Shown: positions 54,393-63,553 of the stretch, piece after piece
Layout of the letters: each line of letters begins with the position of its first letter
Numbering within the stretch: the stretch's first letter is position 1
Assembly: GCA_964653075.1 (NCBI GenBank)
Contig: CAZZAX010000001.1
Location: forward strand, 62,001-126,000
DNA length: 64,000 nucleotides
From: NIOZ-UU13 sp964653075
GTDB lineage: Bacteria; Planctomycetota; Phycisphaerae; Sedimentisphaerales; Anaerobacaceae
Direction of reading: 5' to 3'
The notes under the pieces: model-generated
The model's input: the letters and a program-made list of their open reading frames with translations, nothing else
Told to the model about the DNA's origin: nothing
The model's database searches: none
Translations under genes and position numbers: made by a program

Positions 54393-55481
54393 TTAAACGT
54401 ATTCCCAGTCTTTAAGCCACTGATAGTTCGACGGCAGGCAAGCCCAGGCGCTCTTCATAGCCCTGTCGAGTTCGGCCTTTTCCTTCGAGTCGAGTTCGCG
54501 GCGTTCTTTAACGGCACGTGCGACGTTATCAACCTGCTGGACGCTGATAAGCCCCGGTATAGGTGCAGTTATGGCCGGGTTACAAAGGATATAGCGAATG
54601 GCCAGGCGTGCGAGATTATTATCTTGTTCAGAGTATGGGCTGTCCGGTGAGCTGTCACCCTTGAAAAGAGAATTGCTGGCAAAGGGTTTAATACCGAACC
54701 AGCCAACGTCATATTTCCTGAGAGTTGCCCAAAGTCCTGATTCATCGGTAATGAGTTTGCTGTTTGCAGTATATGGTGTCAGAATAACTTCGACCTGCTC
54801 GGAGTACTTTTCGATGATTTTCTTAAGATCGGGCCTGTTGTGTGCTGAGAAACCGATGAAACGGGCACGGCCGGTCTTTTTCGCCCAATCGAGGGCCTTA
54901 GCAGCCTCTTCGACCTCTGCCTCGGTATGACGGCTGCTGTCAACAAGGAGGCTGATTCGCCACAGATCAACGTAGTCAAGTCCGGCTTCTTTCATTCCTT
55001 CGTCGAGGCCCTGCTTGAGTTTCCTGGCCGAGCGCCATTCTTCGAAGCGGCTTTCCTTAATGTGCCATGAATAACCGAAGAACATCTTGTCCCTCCGGCC
55101 TTTAAGGGCCTTGGCATAAGCGAGAATTTCCTCACGGCAGCATGCGTCAACGAAGTTTATGCCGCGCTCGATACAGCGGTTAACTACATCATAGCGATTT
55201 TTCTGGAACTCCTTACGGTCGATGGCCATTGTCATCCAGCCTTCCGGCTCGCTGCCGCCGATTATTTTAACAAGACGCTTCCAGTGACCACCAAGACTAA
55301 CAGCCGAAATCATAAGACCGGTTCTGCCGCATCGGCGGTATTCCATGTCGGAGCTGTAATTAAGTATCTTGCGGGAATCCACTGCACCGAGACTGTCTGA
55401 AATGGATATACCAGCACCAATAGCAGCACCTGCGACCGCGCTTTCCCGAATGAACTGACGACGTGTAAGCTTATCACTCAT
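54393..55481 (-). CDS. Tat-exported aldo/keto reductase-like protein with degenerate active site
   Basis: This 362-residue protein has GGGAGG before the ATG and a twin-arginine signal (LTRRQFIRES). The AKR barrel is clear: MEYRRCGRTGLMISAVSLGG, CIERGINFVDACC, EAGLDYVDLWRI, RARFIGFSAHNRPDL and AIRYILCNPAITAPIPG. The usual catalytic Asp is present (FVDA), but the Tyr that should follow five residues later is absent (CCREEIL). The Lys strand reads MFFGYSW, and the His position reads WRIS. It is therefore unlikely to be an ordinary reductase. An exported ligand-binding or altered redox role beside the cytochrome is possible. Confidence 0.87.
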   Translation of the reverse strand: MSDKLTRRQFIRESAVAGAAIGAGISISDSLGAVDSRKILNYSSDMEYRRCGRTGLMISAVSLGGHWKRLVKIIGGSEPEGWMTMAIDRKEFQKNRYDVVNRCIERGINFVDACCREEILAYAKALKGRRDKMFFGYSWHIKESRFEEWRSARKLKQGLDEGMKEAGLDYVDLWRISLLVDSSRHTEAEVEEAAKALDWAKKTGRARFIGFSAHNRPDLKKIIEKYSEQVEVILTPYTANSKLITDESGLWATLRKYDVGWFGIKPFASNSLFKGDSSPDSPYSEQDNNLARLAIRYILCNPAITAPIPGLISVQQVDNVARAVKERRELDSKEKAELDRAMKSAWACLPSNYQWLKDWEYV

Positions 55482-55838
55482 TCCAAAACCTCCCTACTTC
55501 TCCCGTTTGTTCCGGGATACTATTTAAGTTTACATCTTCCATTCGGCTCGTTCGTCAATGACTTCTGTATCATCGGTTACTCATAGTACTATAGATTTAT
55601 TCGCATATCAAGATAGTAAGGTATAATTTTCTCCGTTCGACACCGATAATCTTATGAAATGCACCTTCAAATATCAAACTGCCTGAGCCGGTCTAAAATT
55701 TTTTTCAGCGTATGTGGAGGTTGTCCGCTATTACCCTAACACAAATGGGGCCTATACCGAATCATTCAGTATAAGCCCCGAATTAATGCAAATCTGTTAT
55801 ATCAACCGCGCAATTTTAATTGCCAACTAAATATCGTC
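55482..55838. other. Intergenic region between LamG protein and aldo/keto reductase genes
   Basis: 357 bases, AT-rich, no gene. It contains the hairpin at 55747-55779 and a block near 55600-55625 with AAGGTATAATTTT that could be a -10 region on the plus strand without a partner gene. Confidence 0.6.
55747..55779 (-). terminator. Hairpin downstream of the LamG protein gene
   Basis: GGGGC-C-TATAC (55747-55757) pairs with GTATA-A-GCCCC (55769-55779). Read on the minus strand, the mismatch becomes a U-G wobble, giving an 11-pair stem with an 11-base loop. It lies 60 bases past the stop codon, but the T-run after it is weak. Confidence 0.45.
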
Positions 55839-58019
55839 TTATGGTGTCGGTTCTGGTGCTGGCCGATACAGATGGATATCGTCAATAAACACCAAACCCG
55901 AACCACCGGGTTGCGGATTAGTTTTGTCGCCAAAGCCAATAGACAGACTACTGACATCGGTCAGTACAACGCCGGCTTCACTGAACTCTTTGAGGTCGAT
56001 ATTCCATTGAGTCCACGCGTCTATCAAGGTTGCATTGGGATCATCGTGGTACACCGTCGCTGCTGTACCGCTGCCATCTCCCACAGTTACATACATCGGC
56101 TCAGCCTCATTACTGAGCATGCCGATGTCCTGGTCGGTCCACTGCGGCTCAACACTAATGTCGGGGAAGCTGATATTGGAGAATTTGGCCTCACCGGTTA
56201 GATCAGTGTCATGGCTGGTAAGCGCTAAGCCTACGTAGACGGGCATATTCATACTAACTTGTGTCAAATTAAACCGCTCCCATGTAGCACCGTCCTCTGA
56301 ATAATACGCCCTGACAAGTCCACCTGTTGTACGCTCCAATTTCACCCACTGAGGTGCAGTAATGCCTTCAGCGAAATACCTGTCTGTAATACCCCCGGCG
56401 GTGTTACGATACTGGAAGCGAACTCCGTTTTCAGGAGTAATGAAAACTGCCACATAGGCAGAGTCTGCATCAATCGTATCACGAATCATCACGCCGGCCT
56501 TGGCAAAAGGATCTGTGTTATCCAGGCTCTCAACTTTTGCAATAATCGCGCTTGCGCCGGTGACCTGTTTGAAAGCGAAGTGAAACTCGTCAGCATTGGC
56601 CCAGATGTCCTCGCCCGAGGCGGTCATTGTATATGTTCCACTCGGCCCCTCTGTAAAGCCGCCGACATACGCCGGATGGCCTCTGAACCACAGCGACAAT
56701 ACTCCAACGCCTTCTCTGGTCCAATCCTGCGCGGGACTAAACGAAAGTTCGGCTTCTGAATAATTTGCCGTGCTGCTGTTATCAAAGTAAAATGGCATTG
56801 CCTTCTCGCCACCGTAGACAATCGTGGTCTCAACAATATTTTCTCCCTTGGTAAAATCCGCGTCATGACCTACAGTGGCACCGTTTGCCTCAACCTCCCA
56901 GCCGTCCAACCAAGTTTCATATATAATGTCGGGCGAGAAGTCGTTATAGTCCTCAAAATTGTCTATGATAAAATGGTCGATTACCGTAAAGCTCCAGGTG
57001 TTGCCCTTCCATGGACTGTTCGGCTCGGCGTCATTGACCTCATCGACCCGCCAGTAATAACTCTGGCCGAATTCGAGAAGGCCGGGGGGATCATAAGTAG
57101 TATCTTCCTGGTTTTGGCTGACCAATACCCCCTGCGGATTGGTTCTGCCGGCTTCGTTGACATCGTTGAAATTGTCACCGAAGTACACATCGTGCGAGAC
57201 CGCGAAATCTCCCGATCGCCAGCTAAGGCTCACCCCCATATCCTGATGCATGGCACCGTTAGCCGGGTTGGGTCCCAGGGCATACGGAAATCCTTCGCCG
57301 CCCACCATAACAATCTGAATCTCGGCCTCCGTCATCGCATAGTCATAAATGCGTACTTCATCGAGAAACCCGTGGAAAGTTCTCTCCTCCGGAGTGGGAC
57401 GATTACTGTTATATCCGATTTCGACCTGGGCTTCGACATCCGGCCCAATTGAGAATGCTTTAGGGCCGTCTTCATCGACGCCGTTGACATAAAGTGTGGC
57501 ATTGGTTCCGTCAAAAGTCATGGCCAGGTGCACCCATTCATTTTTGGGCATAATGGAAAAAGGGACCGATCCGGCGGGGGCATAGGAAACACCAATTCTG
57601 TCAGTATAAGTGGCTTCCGTATGGGCTCCCCACAACTCGTACTGGAACATCATGGTATCTGCACCCCATCCGGCCGACTTGGTGATAAAATGCTGAAAGG
57701 TACCGGTTCCATCCCAATACGCCCAGAGAGCGATAGTGAATTGCCCCGTCCCGTTTGTAGGGTCGAAGACCCCGCAGTCAGCACCTATGCACTTGTCCGG
57801 GCCGAATGCAAGGGCGCCGCCAAAGCCATCGGGACCGGCCACCCATTCCGGGGTTCCAAGCAGCGTACCATCGTGATTATTGCCGGAACTGTCACTGGCG
57901 ATGTCACCGGAACCCTCATTAAACCTCCAACAGCCGACGAGGTCTGCCTTGGCTGCACTCGTCAGAACAAGGCCCGGCACTACAATAACAGTAAACAAAT
58001 AAATCAATTTTCTGCTCAT
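55839..58019 (-). CDS. Secreted LamG-domain multidomain protein
   Basis: This 726-residue protein has GAAGGAGG before the ATG and a signal peptide (1-25). Residues about 27-235 are a LamG/concanavalin-like domain (LVGCWRFNEGSG, FTIALWAYWDG, LDEVRIYDYAMTEAEI). An Fn3-like module follows (LSWRSGDFAVSHDVYFGDN, YYWRVDEVNDAEP, WSFTVID). Then come jelly-roll segments, including VRFQYRNTAGG and a regulatory/substrate-binding-type motif (NPQPGGSGLVFIDDIHLY). It ends PAPEPTP without a visible anchor. It is probably a surface or secreted glycan-binding protein, paralogous over its second half to the protein at 60776-63553. Confidence 0.85.
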   Translation of the reverse strand: MSRKLIYLFTVIVVPGLVLTSAAKADLVGCWRFNEGSGDIASDSSGNNHDGTLLGTPEWVAGPDGFGGALAFGPDKCIGADCGVFDPTNGTGQFTIALWAYWDGTGTFQHFITKSAGWGADTMMFQYELWGAHTEATYTDRIGVSYAPAGSVPFSIMPKNEWVHLAMTFDGTNATLYVNGVDEDGPKAFSIGPDVEAQVEIGYNSNRPTPEERTFHGFLDEVRIYDYAMTEAEIQIVMVGGEGFPYALGPNPANGAMHQDMGVSLSWRSGDFAVSHDVYFGDNFNDVNEAGRTNPQGVLVSQNQEDTTYDPPGLLEFGQSYYWRVDEVNDAEPNSPWKGNTWSFTVIDHFIIDNFEDYNDFSPDIIYETWLDGWEVEANGATVGHDADFTKGENIVETTIVYGGEKAMPFYFDNSSTANYSEAELSFSPAQDWTREGVGVLSLWFRGHPAYVGGFTEGPSGTYTMTASGEDIWANADEFHFAFKQVTGASAIIAKVESLDNTDPFAKAGVMIRDTIDADSAYVAVFITPENGVRFQYRNTAGGITDRYFAEGITAPQWVKLERTTGGLVRAYYSEDGATWERFNLTQVSMNMPVYVGLALTSHDTDLTGEAKFSNISFPDISVEPQWTDQDIGMLSNEAEPMYVTVGDGSGTAATVYHDDPNATLIDAWTQWNIDLKEFSEAGVVLTDVSSLSIGFGDKTNPQPGGSGLVFIDDIHLYRPAPEPTP

Positions 58020-58085
58020 AATTGTCCTCCTTCTACAAGTAAATATTAGGTCCTTAATTGAAATGTAAGAATCTCCTTACTGCAA

Positions 58086-58111
58086 AGAGCTGGGGCCCCC
58101 TTCCCAGCTCT
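58086..58111 (-). promoter_or_regulatory. Leader hairpin upstream of the LamG gene
   Basis: AGAGCTGGG (58086-58094) and CCCAGCTCT (58103-58111) form a perfect 9-pair stem with an 8-base loop, 67 bases before the LamG start codon. It may be a 5' UTR structure, or a terminator of a transcript entering from the right. Confidence 0.45.
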
Positions 58112-58604
58112 GTGCCTTGTATAATGCACAATAATTCCTCCTCTACTCGGAAAACTACAGGAACTACGCCCGCTGGATGATCTCAAAGCCACAGATGCCC
58201 GACTGCACAGGCCCAAACTTCACTAACATAATTTATACCAAATCAGTCACTTACCCGTCAAGGAAAATCCCATGATTATGTATTAGCATACCTCGTGGAT
58301 ATAACTTCTGGTCAAGTGCAGCGAAAAGGCAGTTAAGTCTATTTGTGGAATCTCACATACTGCCCTCTCATTTACTCATCCACATCTTGAAAATCGTGCA
58401 ATTTTCGATCAAAATTGACTCGAACAGCATCTTTTCTGCTTTCACCCATTGGGTTCTCCCGCATCTGACAGTCAAAACTGGCTTGAATGGTCTCCATAGG
58501 TCCTACACTATTAAATTCAACTCCATTTGTCACCCGTTACTTGGGAAATCCGGGATTATTATTCGTTGATTTACATATACAGGTTATTGCATCTGTGACT
58601 GCTC

Positions 58605-58633
58605 TTGAATCGAAAAAGAGTTTCAGATATACT
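58605..58633 (+). promoter_or_regulatory. Predicted promoter of the 58668 gene
   Basis: TTGAAT (58605-58610), a 17-base spacer and TATACT (58628-58633, 5 of 6), 35 bases upstream of the ATG. Confidence 0.5.
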
Positions 58634-58667
58634 ATATTCGAAGTTGTTGCCGTAGAATAGGAAAGGG

Positions 58668-59939
58668 ATGGAAATTATAAAAAGAACAACACGACAGAGT
58701 TTTTCTCTGCTTTGTATTCTATTACTGACTTGCGCGGTACAGGGACAGCAGTGGACCCGTTTCCGCGGCCCGAATGGCCAGGGGATAAGCCTGGCCCAAT
58801 CGATGCCGGTAAAATGGACCCAAAAGGATTTCAAATGGAAAGTGAAACTCCCCGCCGGGGGACATAGCTCACCTGTTATCTGGAAGGACAAGGTGTTCAT
58901 AACCTGTGAGAATCCGGGGTCAGCCGGAGGCATACTTTTGGCCCTTGATGTTTCCGACGGTAGTACGTTATGGGATAAGCAATATAAGCTCACCGCCTAC
59001 AAGCACCACCAATACAACAACTATGCTGCTGCTACTCCTGTTGTAAATGCCGACCACGTTTACATCCTGTGGCAAACAAGCAAGGAGGTAATTCTTGCTG
59101 CTATCGACCATACCGGCCATGAAATCTGGCAACGCACTTTCCCCGGAATATATTCCCGGTTTGGGCCGGGAACCTCGCCAATGCTTTACAATGATATCGT
59201 TGTATTTACTCATGAGCATTGGATAGGCCGTAAAGAATACCAAAGTGCATGGATTGCCCTCGACCGTAAAACAGGCCAAACACGCTGGACAACAGAGCGA
59301 AATAATAGCGAGATATCTTATTCAACACCTTGTGTTTACTCCCCGAAAAACGAGAAACCTCAATTGATTTTTACCAGTTGGGCCCACGGAATAACCGGCG
59401 TGGACCCCCACACAGGAAGTGTGATATGGGAATTTCAGTCTGCCCTTCCGGCCCGAGTTGTTAGCTCTCCAGTTGTAGCCGGCGATTTGCTAATCGGCAC
59501 ATGCGGCAAAGGCGGGGCCGGAAAACAGTTATCAGCCGTGCGGGCCGGCTCCAGAGATAATTCCAAAAAGCCCGAATTAATTTATACACTCACCCGCAAA
59601 TCCGCTCCTTATGTTCCAACGCCTCTGGCGAAAGACGGCTTGCTCTTCACTTATCACGACCAGGGCGATGTTTCCTGTCTGCGCCTTGAGACGGGCGAAG
59701 CACTCTGGTGTGAAAAACCGGGCGGCAGGTTTTACGGCTCACCAGTCTGGGTCAACGGTTTACTGTATTGTATCAATAGAGCAGGTGACGTTGTTGTAAT
59801 TAAAGCGGCCCCAAAATATGAACTGCTGGCCATCAATTCATTAGGCGAAAAGAGCCAGGCCACACCCGCAGTTGCAGACGGCAGGATGTACCTGCGCACA
59901 TATTCACATCTGATCTCGATTGGAAACAAAAATAAATAA
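58668..59939 (+). CDS. Secreted single PQQ-like beta-propeller protein
   Basis: This 423-residue protein has GGAAAGGG before the ATG and a signal peptide (1-26). The first mature residues, WTRFRGPNGQGIS, are the standard opening of planctomycete PQQ-like propellers. Blades carry the tryptophan docking motif (ALDVSDGSTLWDKQ, ALDRKTGQTRWTTE, GVDPHTGSVIWEFQ, RLETGEALWCEKP). BamB-like folds of this kind act as scaffolds, and no PQQ-ligating residues are evident. It stands alone, unlike the two giant fusion proteins. Confidence 0.9.
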   Translation: MEIIKRTTRQSFSLLCILLLTCAVQGQQWTRFRGPNGQGISLAQSMPVKWTQKDFKWKVKLPAGGHSSPVIWKDKVFITCENPGSAGGILLALDVSDGSTLWDKQYKLTAYKHHQYNNYAAATPVVNADHVYILWQTSKEVILAAIDHTGHEIWQRTFPGIYSRFGPGTSPMLYNDIVVFTHEHWIGRKEYQSAWIALDRKTGQTRWTTERNNSEISYSTPCVYSPKNEKPQLIFTSWAHGITGVDPHTGSVIWEFQSALPARVVSSPVVAGDLLIGTCGKGGAGKQLSAVRAGSRDNSKKPELIYTLTRKSAPYVPTPLAKDGLLFTYHDQGDVSCLRLETGEALWCEKPGGRFYGSPVWVNGLLYCINRAGDVVVIKAAPKYELLAINSLGEKSQATPAVADGRMYLRTYSHLISIGNKNK

Positions 59940-60048
59940 ATAAAAGGCACTATTGTCGAGCCCGCCAAAATGTTTTGAAATTGGATTTGATTTGCACATA
60001 ATTCGTGTCTCGGATCCCGGGTTCCGGAAGACGGATTAACTTGGCTGG

Positions 60049-60103
60049 GCCTTCTGGCGGGTTTCGTCGCCTGCTGGCGGTTTGCGTTAGCCTTCTGGCT
60101 AAC
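60049..60103. repeat. Three tandem short hairpins with TTCT/TGCT loops
   Basis: GCC-TTCT-GGC (60049-60058), CGCC-TGCT-GGCG (60068-60079) and GTTAGCC-TTCT-GGCTAAC (60086-60103), separated by 6-9 bases. They lie downstream of the PQQ-like gene and may act together as a transcription end, though no T-run follows. Confidence 0.55.
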
Positions 60104-60190
60104 AGGTGAATATTATACCAAATTTGGCATCAAAAATCAAGGGAAAAAGGGAAAAGTGAAAAGGCACAAGTCACAAGAACGAGGGACCAT

Positions 60191-60459
60191 TAGAAGAAAC
60201 AGGCGGCTGTTCATAGTTTGGGACTCCTAAAGGGAGGGGTAACATATAAAATTTCAGACGGGCGGATTCGAGGTTGAGACCTTTGGTGAAATCGCCGGAA
60301 GTCTTTTTTAAAAGCCCCCACCTTTTTCCTTATGAGGAAGAATTGAGGAAAAGCGAATGGTGGGGGTACGGAGCATATTAATTATCGACATTTTGTATTT
60401 AGGAGTCCATCTAAACAAGTCAGGGTTTGGCCTGTTTCTTCTATAGGGGAAACCCCTAT
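60191..60459. ncRNA. Candidate large structured RNA or nested inverted-repeat element
   Basis: Perfect nested arms: TAGAAGAAACAGGC (60191-60204) with GCCTGTTTCTTCTA (60430-60443); GGACTCCTAAA (60221-60231) with TTTAGGAGTCC (60398-60408); CCCCCACC (60315-60322) with GGTGGGGG (60359-60366); TTTTCCT (60324-60330) with AGGAAAA (60346-60352). An internal arm, AGAC...GTCT with AGGT-TGAG-ACCT, spans about 60256-60304 and is followed by T6. A 3' hairpin, ATAGGGG-AAA-CCCCTAT, occupies 60443-60459. No protein frame fits. Transcription and strand are unknown. Confidence 0.5.
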
Positions 60460-60578
60460 GCCGATTATACCGTGTACGAGAAATACCCTATAAAGCACCA
60501 CCGTCCAAATTGCGAACTCCCGGGCGTTTTAAATTGAAAAGTGGATTATTATGCAAAGATAATTGCCGCTTACTGTTT

Positions 60579-60708
60579 TGTTTCAGCGTGAATTGGACAT
60601 ACGTGATCTTAGTTAAGCAGCTTGCTTCTATCACAAGAAGCTTTGTTCTTTCGGCCCTTATCTTCCTGCGAAGGGCTAAAAGAAAACCTGTTCAGCACAT
60701 AAACATTC
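60579..60708 (+). repeat. Conserved structured intergenic element, copy B (candidate ncRNA)
   Basis: Same element as 29461-29589. Hairpin 1 is GCTTCT-ATCACA-AGAAGC, one pair shorter and changed on both arms relative to copy A. Hairpin 2 is GCCCTT/AAGGGC around ATCTTCCTGCG, with an outer TCTTT/AAAGA pairing. Shared blocks include TGTTTCAGCG, TTCTTTCGGCCCT, GCGAAGGGC, AGAAAAC and TAAACATTC. Confidence 0.6.
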
Positions 60709-60775
60709 ATAAAAACGTAATGCAGCAGTAAATTGTCCGTCCGAGCAGTAATGCAAACGATTTCTGAGAAATTGT

Positions 60776-63553
60776 CTATGGCAGTGTCAACGGGTCGAGA
60801 GCCAGGTCGTTGGTAATAAGGACAGTGTCAATCAACGCGCCATCCTCACGCTTGGCGATTTCCAGAGTATAATCGCCCGCGGCCAACGTCCAGTTCACAA
60901 CCTCGCTGATATGGTCGCTGCTGTGGACCTCGTCCCAAACCCATTGGCTCTCCGGTCCCGGCTCCATTTCGTTGAACCTTACCCAGCCGGTGCCGGGCTG
61001 GTCGGGATCCTCACACGTCTGACCTGACGCCCCTACTATCCTGACCCATAAGGAGTCGTCATCGACAGTTGGGGCCATTACCCGGACAACTATCTTGTAA
61101 ACACCCGCGGCAGCGGTGAAGTTGTAGGCGGCGACCCACTCAGGTCCGGGCGCGGTGTCGAGGTCATCGCCGTCACCGACATTGGAGCCGATGTGTTTGC
61201 CGCCGGATGCTGCCGGGTCGTCATAGGTCTGCCAATTCGCTCCAATAGTGTCGGCCGCTTCTGCTTCCAGGAATACTTCTGTCAGCGGCGCCGCTTCAGG
61301 TACCAATCCGATGTCGTCGAAGTACATGATCCCTGTGCCGCCAGGCTGAGGATTGCTCCTGTTACCAAGACCGAGAGTAATCGAATTGACATTGGCAAGG
61401 TTGACGCCCTGGTCTGCAAACGCCTTAAGGTCGATGACCCATTCGGTCCACTCACCTGCCTGAGCCGCGTTGGGGTTATCATTTGTCACCACGGCGCTGT
61501 TATCAAGAACAACGTACATCGGTTCGGCAGCATTTGAAATATCGCCCATGTACCAAATTGCCAGTCTGTTTACACCTTTTACGGTCCAGTCCCGATTGGA
61601 AGTCAATGTTAGAGTAGCTTCGGACTTGCCAACAGCATTATCGAAGATAAAAGGCATCGACTGGAAACCACCGTGAACGATAGTCTGTTCGGCAAAGGGA
61701 GGATTGGCATGGCCGACGACAGAACCGTTTACAGCCGGGTTGTCGTACCCGTCCAGCCACGCATTGAATATCCTGTTACTGGCAGGGTCAGCGGGGTCAT
61801 GGTCATTGTATGACTCGATATCATCCACAACAAGATAGTTGATGGTAGTGAAACTCCACAGCTCGCCCGGCCAGATCGATGGTGTCTCGGCATCATTTAC
61901 CTCATCGACCCGCCAGAAGTAAGTCTTGCCGAGGTCGAGTGACAGCGGACCATGCCTGGCTTCGGAGACTGTAGTCACCGTTGAGGTCCCGTCCAATACG
62001 GCCTGCCGGTCGTCGCTGAAGTACACATCGTGCCTGTCCGCCCCTCTTCCCGCTCTCCACGCCAGGTCCAGTTCCAGAGGTACGCCAAATGTGCCGAAAG
62101 GCGGATTGGGTTCGCCCGCCTGGACAGGTATCGACAGGAAACGAACCTCGCTGAGGCCGAACATAGGGAGCAGATCTTCCCAGTTGCTGTTGGCGGTGAG
62201 CCGAACGAATTTTGCACCAACGCCGCCCATGTCGACAGTCGTATTGTGAGCATAACCGGCCGAACCGGTCCCCCGGGCGAACTCATGGGTAGTCCCCAAT
62301 GTCACGAAATCGACGCTGTTGTCCGAGTATTCGATCACAACGTCTTTGAATCCCAGCCCGACCGCCGGCTCCAGACTCTCGTTCGAATTCCAGACCCACA
62401 TCTCATGGAGCTTATAGATGTTGTCGAACTCGAACAAAATCCACGCCGGCAGCGGCCCGTCAATATCGCTCAGCCACATGCTGCCGGTGCACTGGTTTCC
62501 ATGGAGCAGGCCGGTGCTGTCGAGCCCCGAGCCGTTCACTGCGTTTTCGGGCCCCTTATCCACCGCACTGCTCGATGCCGTTGCGGTGACATTCTGAATC
62601 TGATAGGCAAGCAGCTCAGTCGTAAAGCTCCAGAGGTCGCCTTGGAATACCGTGCCGTCCGGCGTAATCTCATCGACGCGCCAATAGTAAGTCGTGGCGA
62701 ATTTGAGCCGCTGGGGCACCGCATAGCTGCTGGGTGTCAGGGTGACCGCGCCAACTCCATTGCTGACGTCGTCGATGTTCTCACTGAAGTAGAGTTTGTG
62801 CCCGTTGACTGGGGAGACACTACCTCCCGCCGTCCAGCTAAGGACCGCATCTCGCAGCACATCATCAGCCCCGTTGGCCGGGACTGGTTTGTAAGCCGTG
62901 CCGGGAAGGACTACCTCAGCGTTTCGATAATCGTTATCGGTGGGCACGTAGTCGGGGTCATCCGTCCACACGAAGACGTCCCAAAACACAGTATTATCGC
63001 CTTGCCTGTGATAGATGTACATCGTGTTCTCGCCGTCTTGAAGCTCTTTGGTATGACCCTCCGTGTGGCTCGACCTGCCCCATGTCCAGGGAGGCCCATT
63101 GTTTTCGTCGAAAACCCGGTCGTCGCCGTTGGTGAACTCCGCTGCCGACGTGGTTCCGGGAAAAGGTGGACCAGCGGGGACCACCGGGTCATCCGGATCA
63201 CCCTCGACAATCATAAAATCTGACTGATTTATCGGATTTATTACTCGTCCCCAGAAATACCAGGTACCGCCCGTGCCCCCGGCGGTGCTGATATCGAACG
63301 TCCAGCGAATCATGCCGCCGGCGCCACCCGCCCGGCTGACCGCCTGACCAAACGCTCCGGCCTCGTCAACGACCGGATAATACTGATCACTCTCGGGATT
63401 TCGCTCGTCGAACTCCTCGGCTTCGAACCAGATCTGATGGCCGCCCCCGTAGTTGGAAGTCTTGAAGTTCTTCACAGCCTGGACCGGCGTTGCAAGCAGC
63501 AGCGTTGTGACCAGAACGCCCAATGTGATGTGTTTTGCTGATTTGTGAGACAT
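60776..63553 (-). CDS. Secreted discoidin (F5/8-type) multidomain carbohydrate-binding protein
   Basis: This 925-residue protein has AGAAGGAGG before the ATG and a signal peptide (1-26). Segments in order: a CBM-like domain (IWFEAEEFDE, TWYFWGRV), an Fn3-like module (LSWTAGG, YYWRVDEITPDG, LWSFTTE), an F5/8 discoidin domain (about 320-470: VTATASSSAVDKGPENAVNG, MWLSDIDG, LHEMWVWNSNE, FVRLTANSNW), a second Fn3-like module (YFWRVDEVNDAET), a jelly roll ending NPQPGGTGIMYFDDIGL, and a C-terminal CBM6-like domain (VFLEAEAADTIG, DYTLEIAKREDGALID). No catalytic domain is visible. It is probably a surface glycan-binding protein, related to 55839-58019. Confidence 0.87.
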   Translation of the reverse strand: MSHKSAKHITLGVLVTTLLLATPVQAVKNFKTSNYGGGHQIWFEAEEFDERNPESDQYYPVVDEAGAFGQAVSRAGGAGGMIRWTFDISTAGGTGGTWYFWGRVINPINQSDFMIVEGDPDDPVVPAGPPFPGTTSAAEFTNGDDRVFDENNGPPWTWGRSSHTEGHTKELQDGENTMYIYHRQGDNTVFWDVFVWTDDPDYVPTDNDYRNAEVVLPGTAYKPVPANGADDVLRDAVLSWTAGGSVSPVNGHKLYFSENIDDVSNGVGAVTLTPSSYAVPQRLKFATTYYWRVDEITPDGTVFQGDLWSFTTELLAYQIQNVTATASSSAVDKGPENAVNGSGLDSTGLLHGNQCTGSMWLSDIDGPLPAWILFEFDNIYKLHEMWVWNSNESLEPAVGLGFKDVVIEYSDNSVDFVTLGTTHEFARGTGSAGYAHNTTVDMGGVGAKFVRLTANSNWEDLLPMFGLSEVRFLSIPVQAGEPNPPFGTFGVPLELDLAWRAGRGADRHDVYFSDDRQAVLDGTSTVTTVSEARHGPLSLDLGKTYFWRVDEVNDAETPSIWPGELWSFTTINYLVVDDIESYNDHDPADPASNRIFNAWLDGYDNPAVNGSVVGHANPPFAEQTIVHGGFQSMPFIFDNAVGKSEATLTLTSNRDWTVKGVNRLAIWYMGDISNAAEPMYVVLDNSAVVTNDNPNAAQAGEWTEWVIDLKAFADQGVNLANVNSITLGLGNRSNPQPGGTGIMYFDDIGLVPEAAPLTEVFLEAEAADTIGANWQTYDDPAASGGKHIGSNVGDGDDLDTAPGPEWVAAYNFTAAAGVYKIVVRVMAPTVDDDSLWVRIVGASGQTCEDPDQPGTGWVRFNEMEPGPESQWVWDEVHSSDHISEVVNWTLAAGDYTLEIAKREDGALIDTVLITNDLALDPLTLP

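Larger units (their letters stand above)
58020..58667. other. Divergent intergenic region
   Basis: About 650 bases without a credible gene. It contains a strong hairpin at 58086-58111, a small inverted repeat GAAAAT-CGTGCA-ATTTTC at 58389-58406, and the promoter of the downstream PQQ-like gene at 58605-58633. Confidence 0.6.
59940..60775. other. Gene-free region dense in predicted RNA structure
   Basis: 835 bases with no credible gene. From left to right: a hairpin triplet (60049-60103), a nested inverted-repeat structure (60191-60459) and copy B of the conserved element (60579-60708). It lies between convergent genes, so no promoter is required here, which makes the concentration of structure notable. 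Confidence 0.7.

Noticed and set aside
58345..58569. 74-codon plus-strand frame before the PQQ-like gene
   Set aside because: Contains the AT-rich leader, lacks a ribosome site and has no recognisable protein character.
62030..63223. 397-codon plus-strand open frame
   Set aside because: It is antisense to the discoidin protein. GC-rich codon bias on the other strand opens the frame, and the translation has no recognisable domain or signal.
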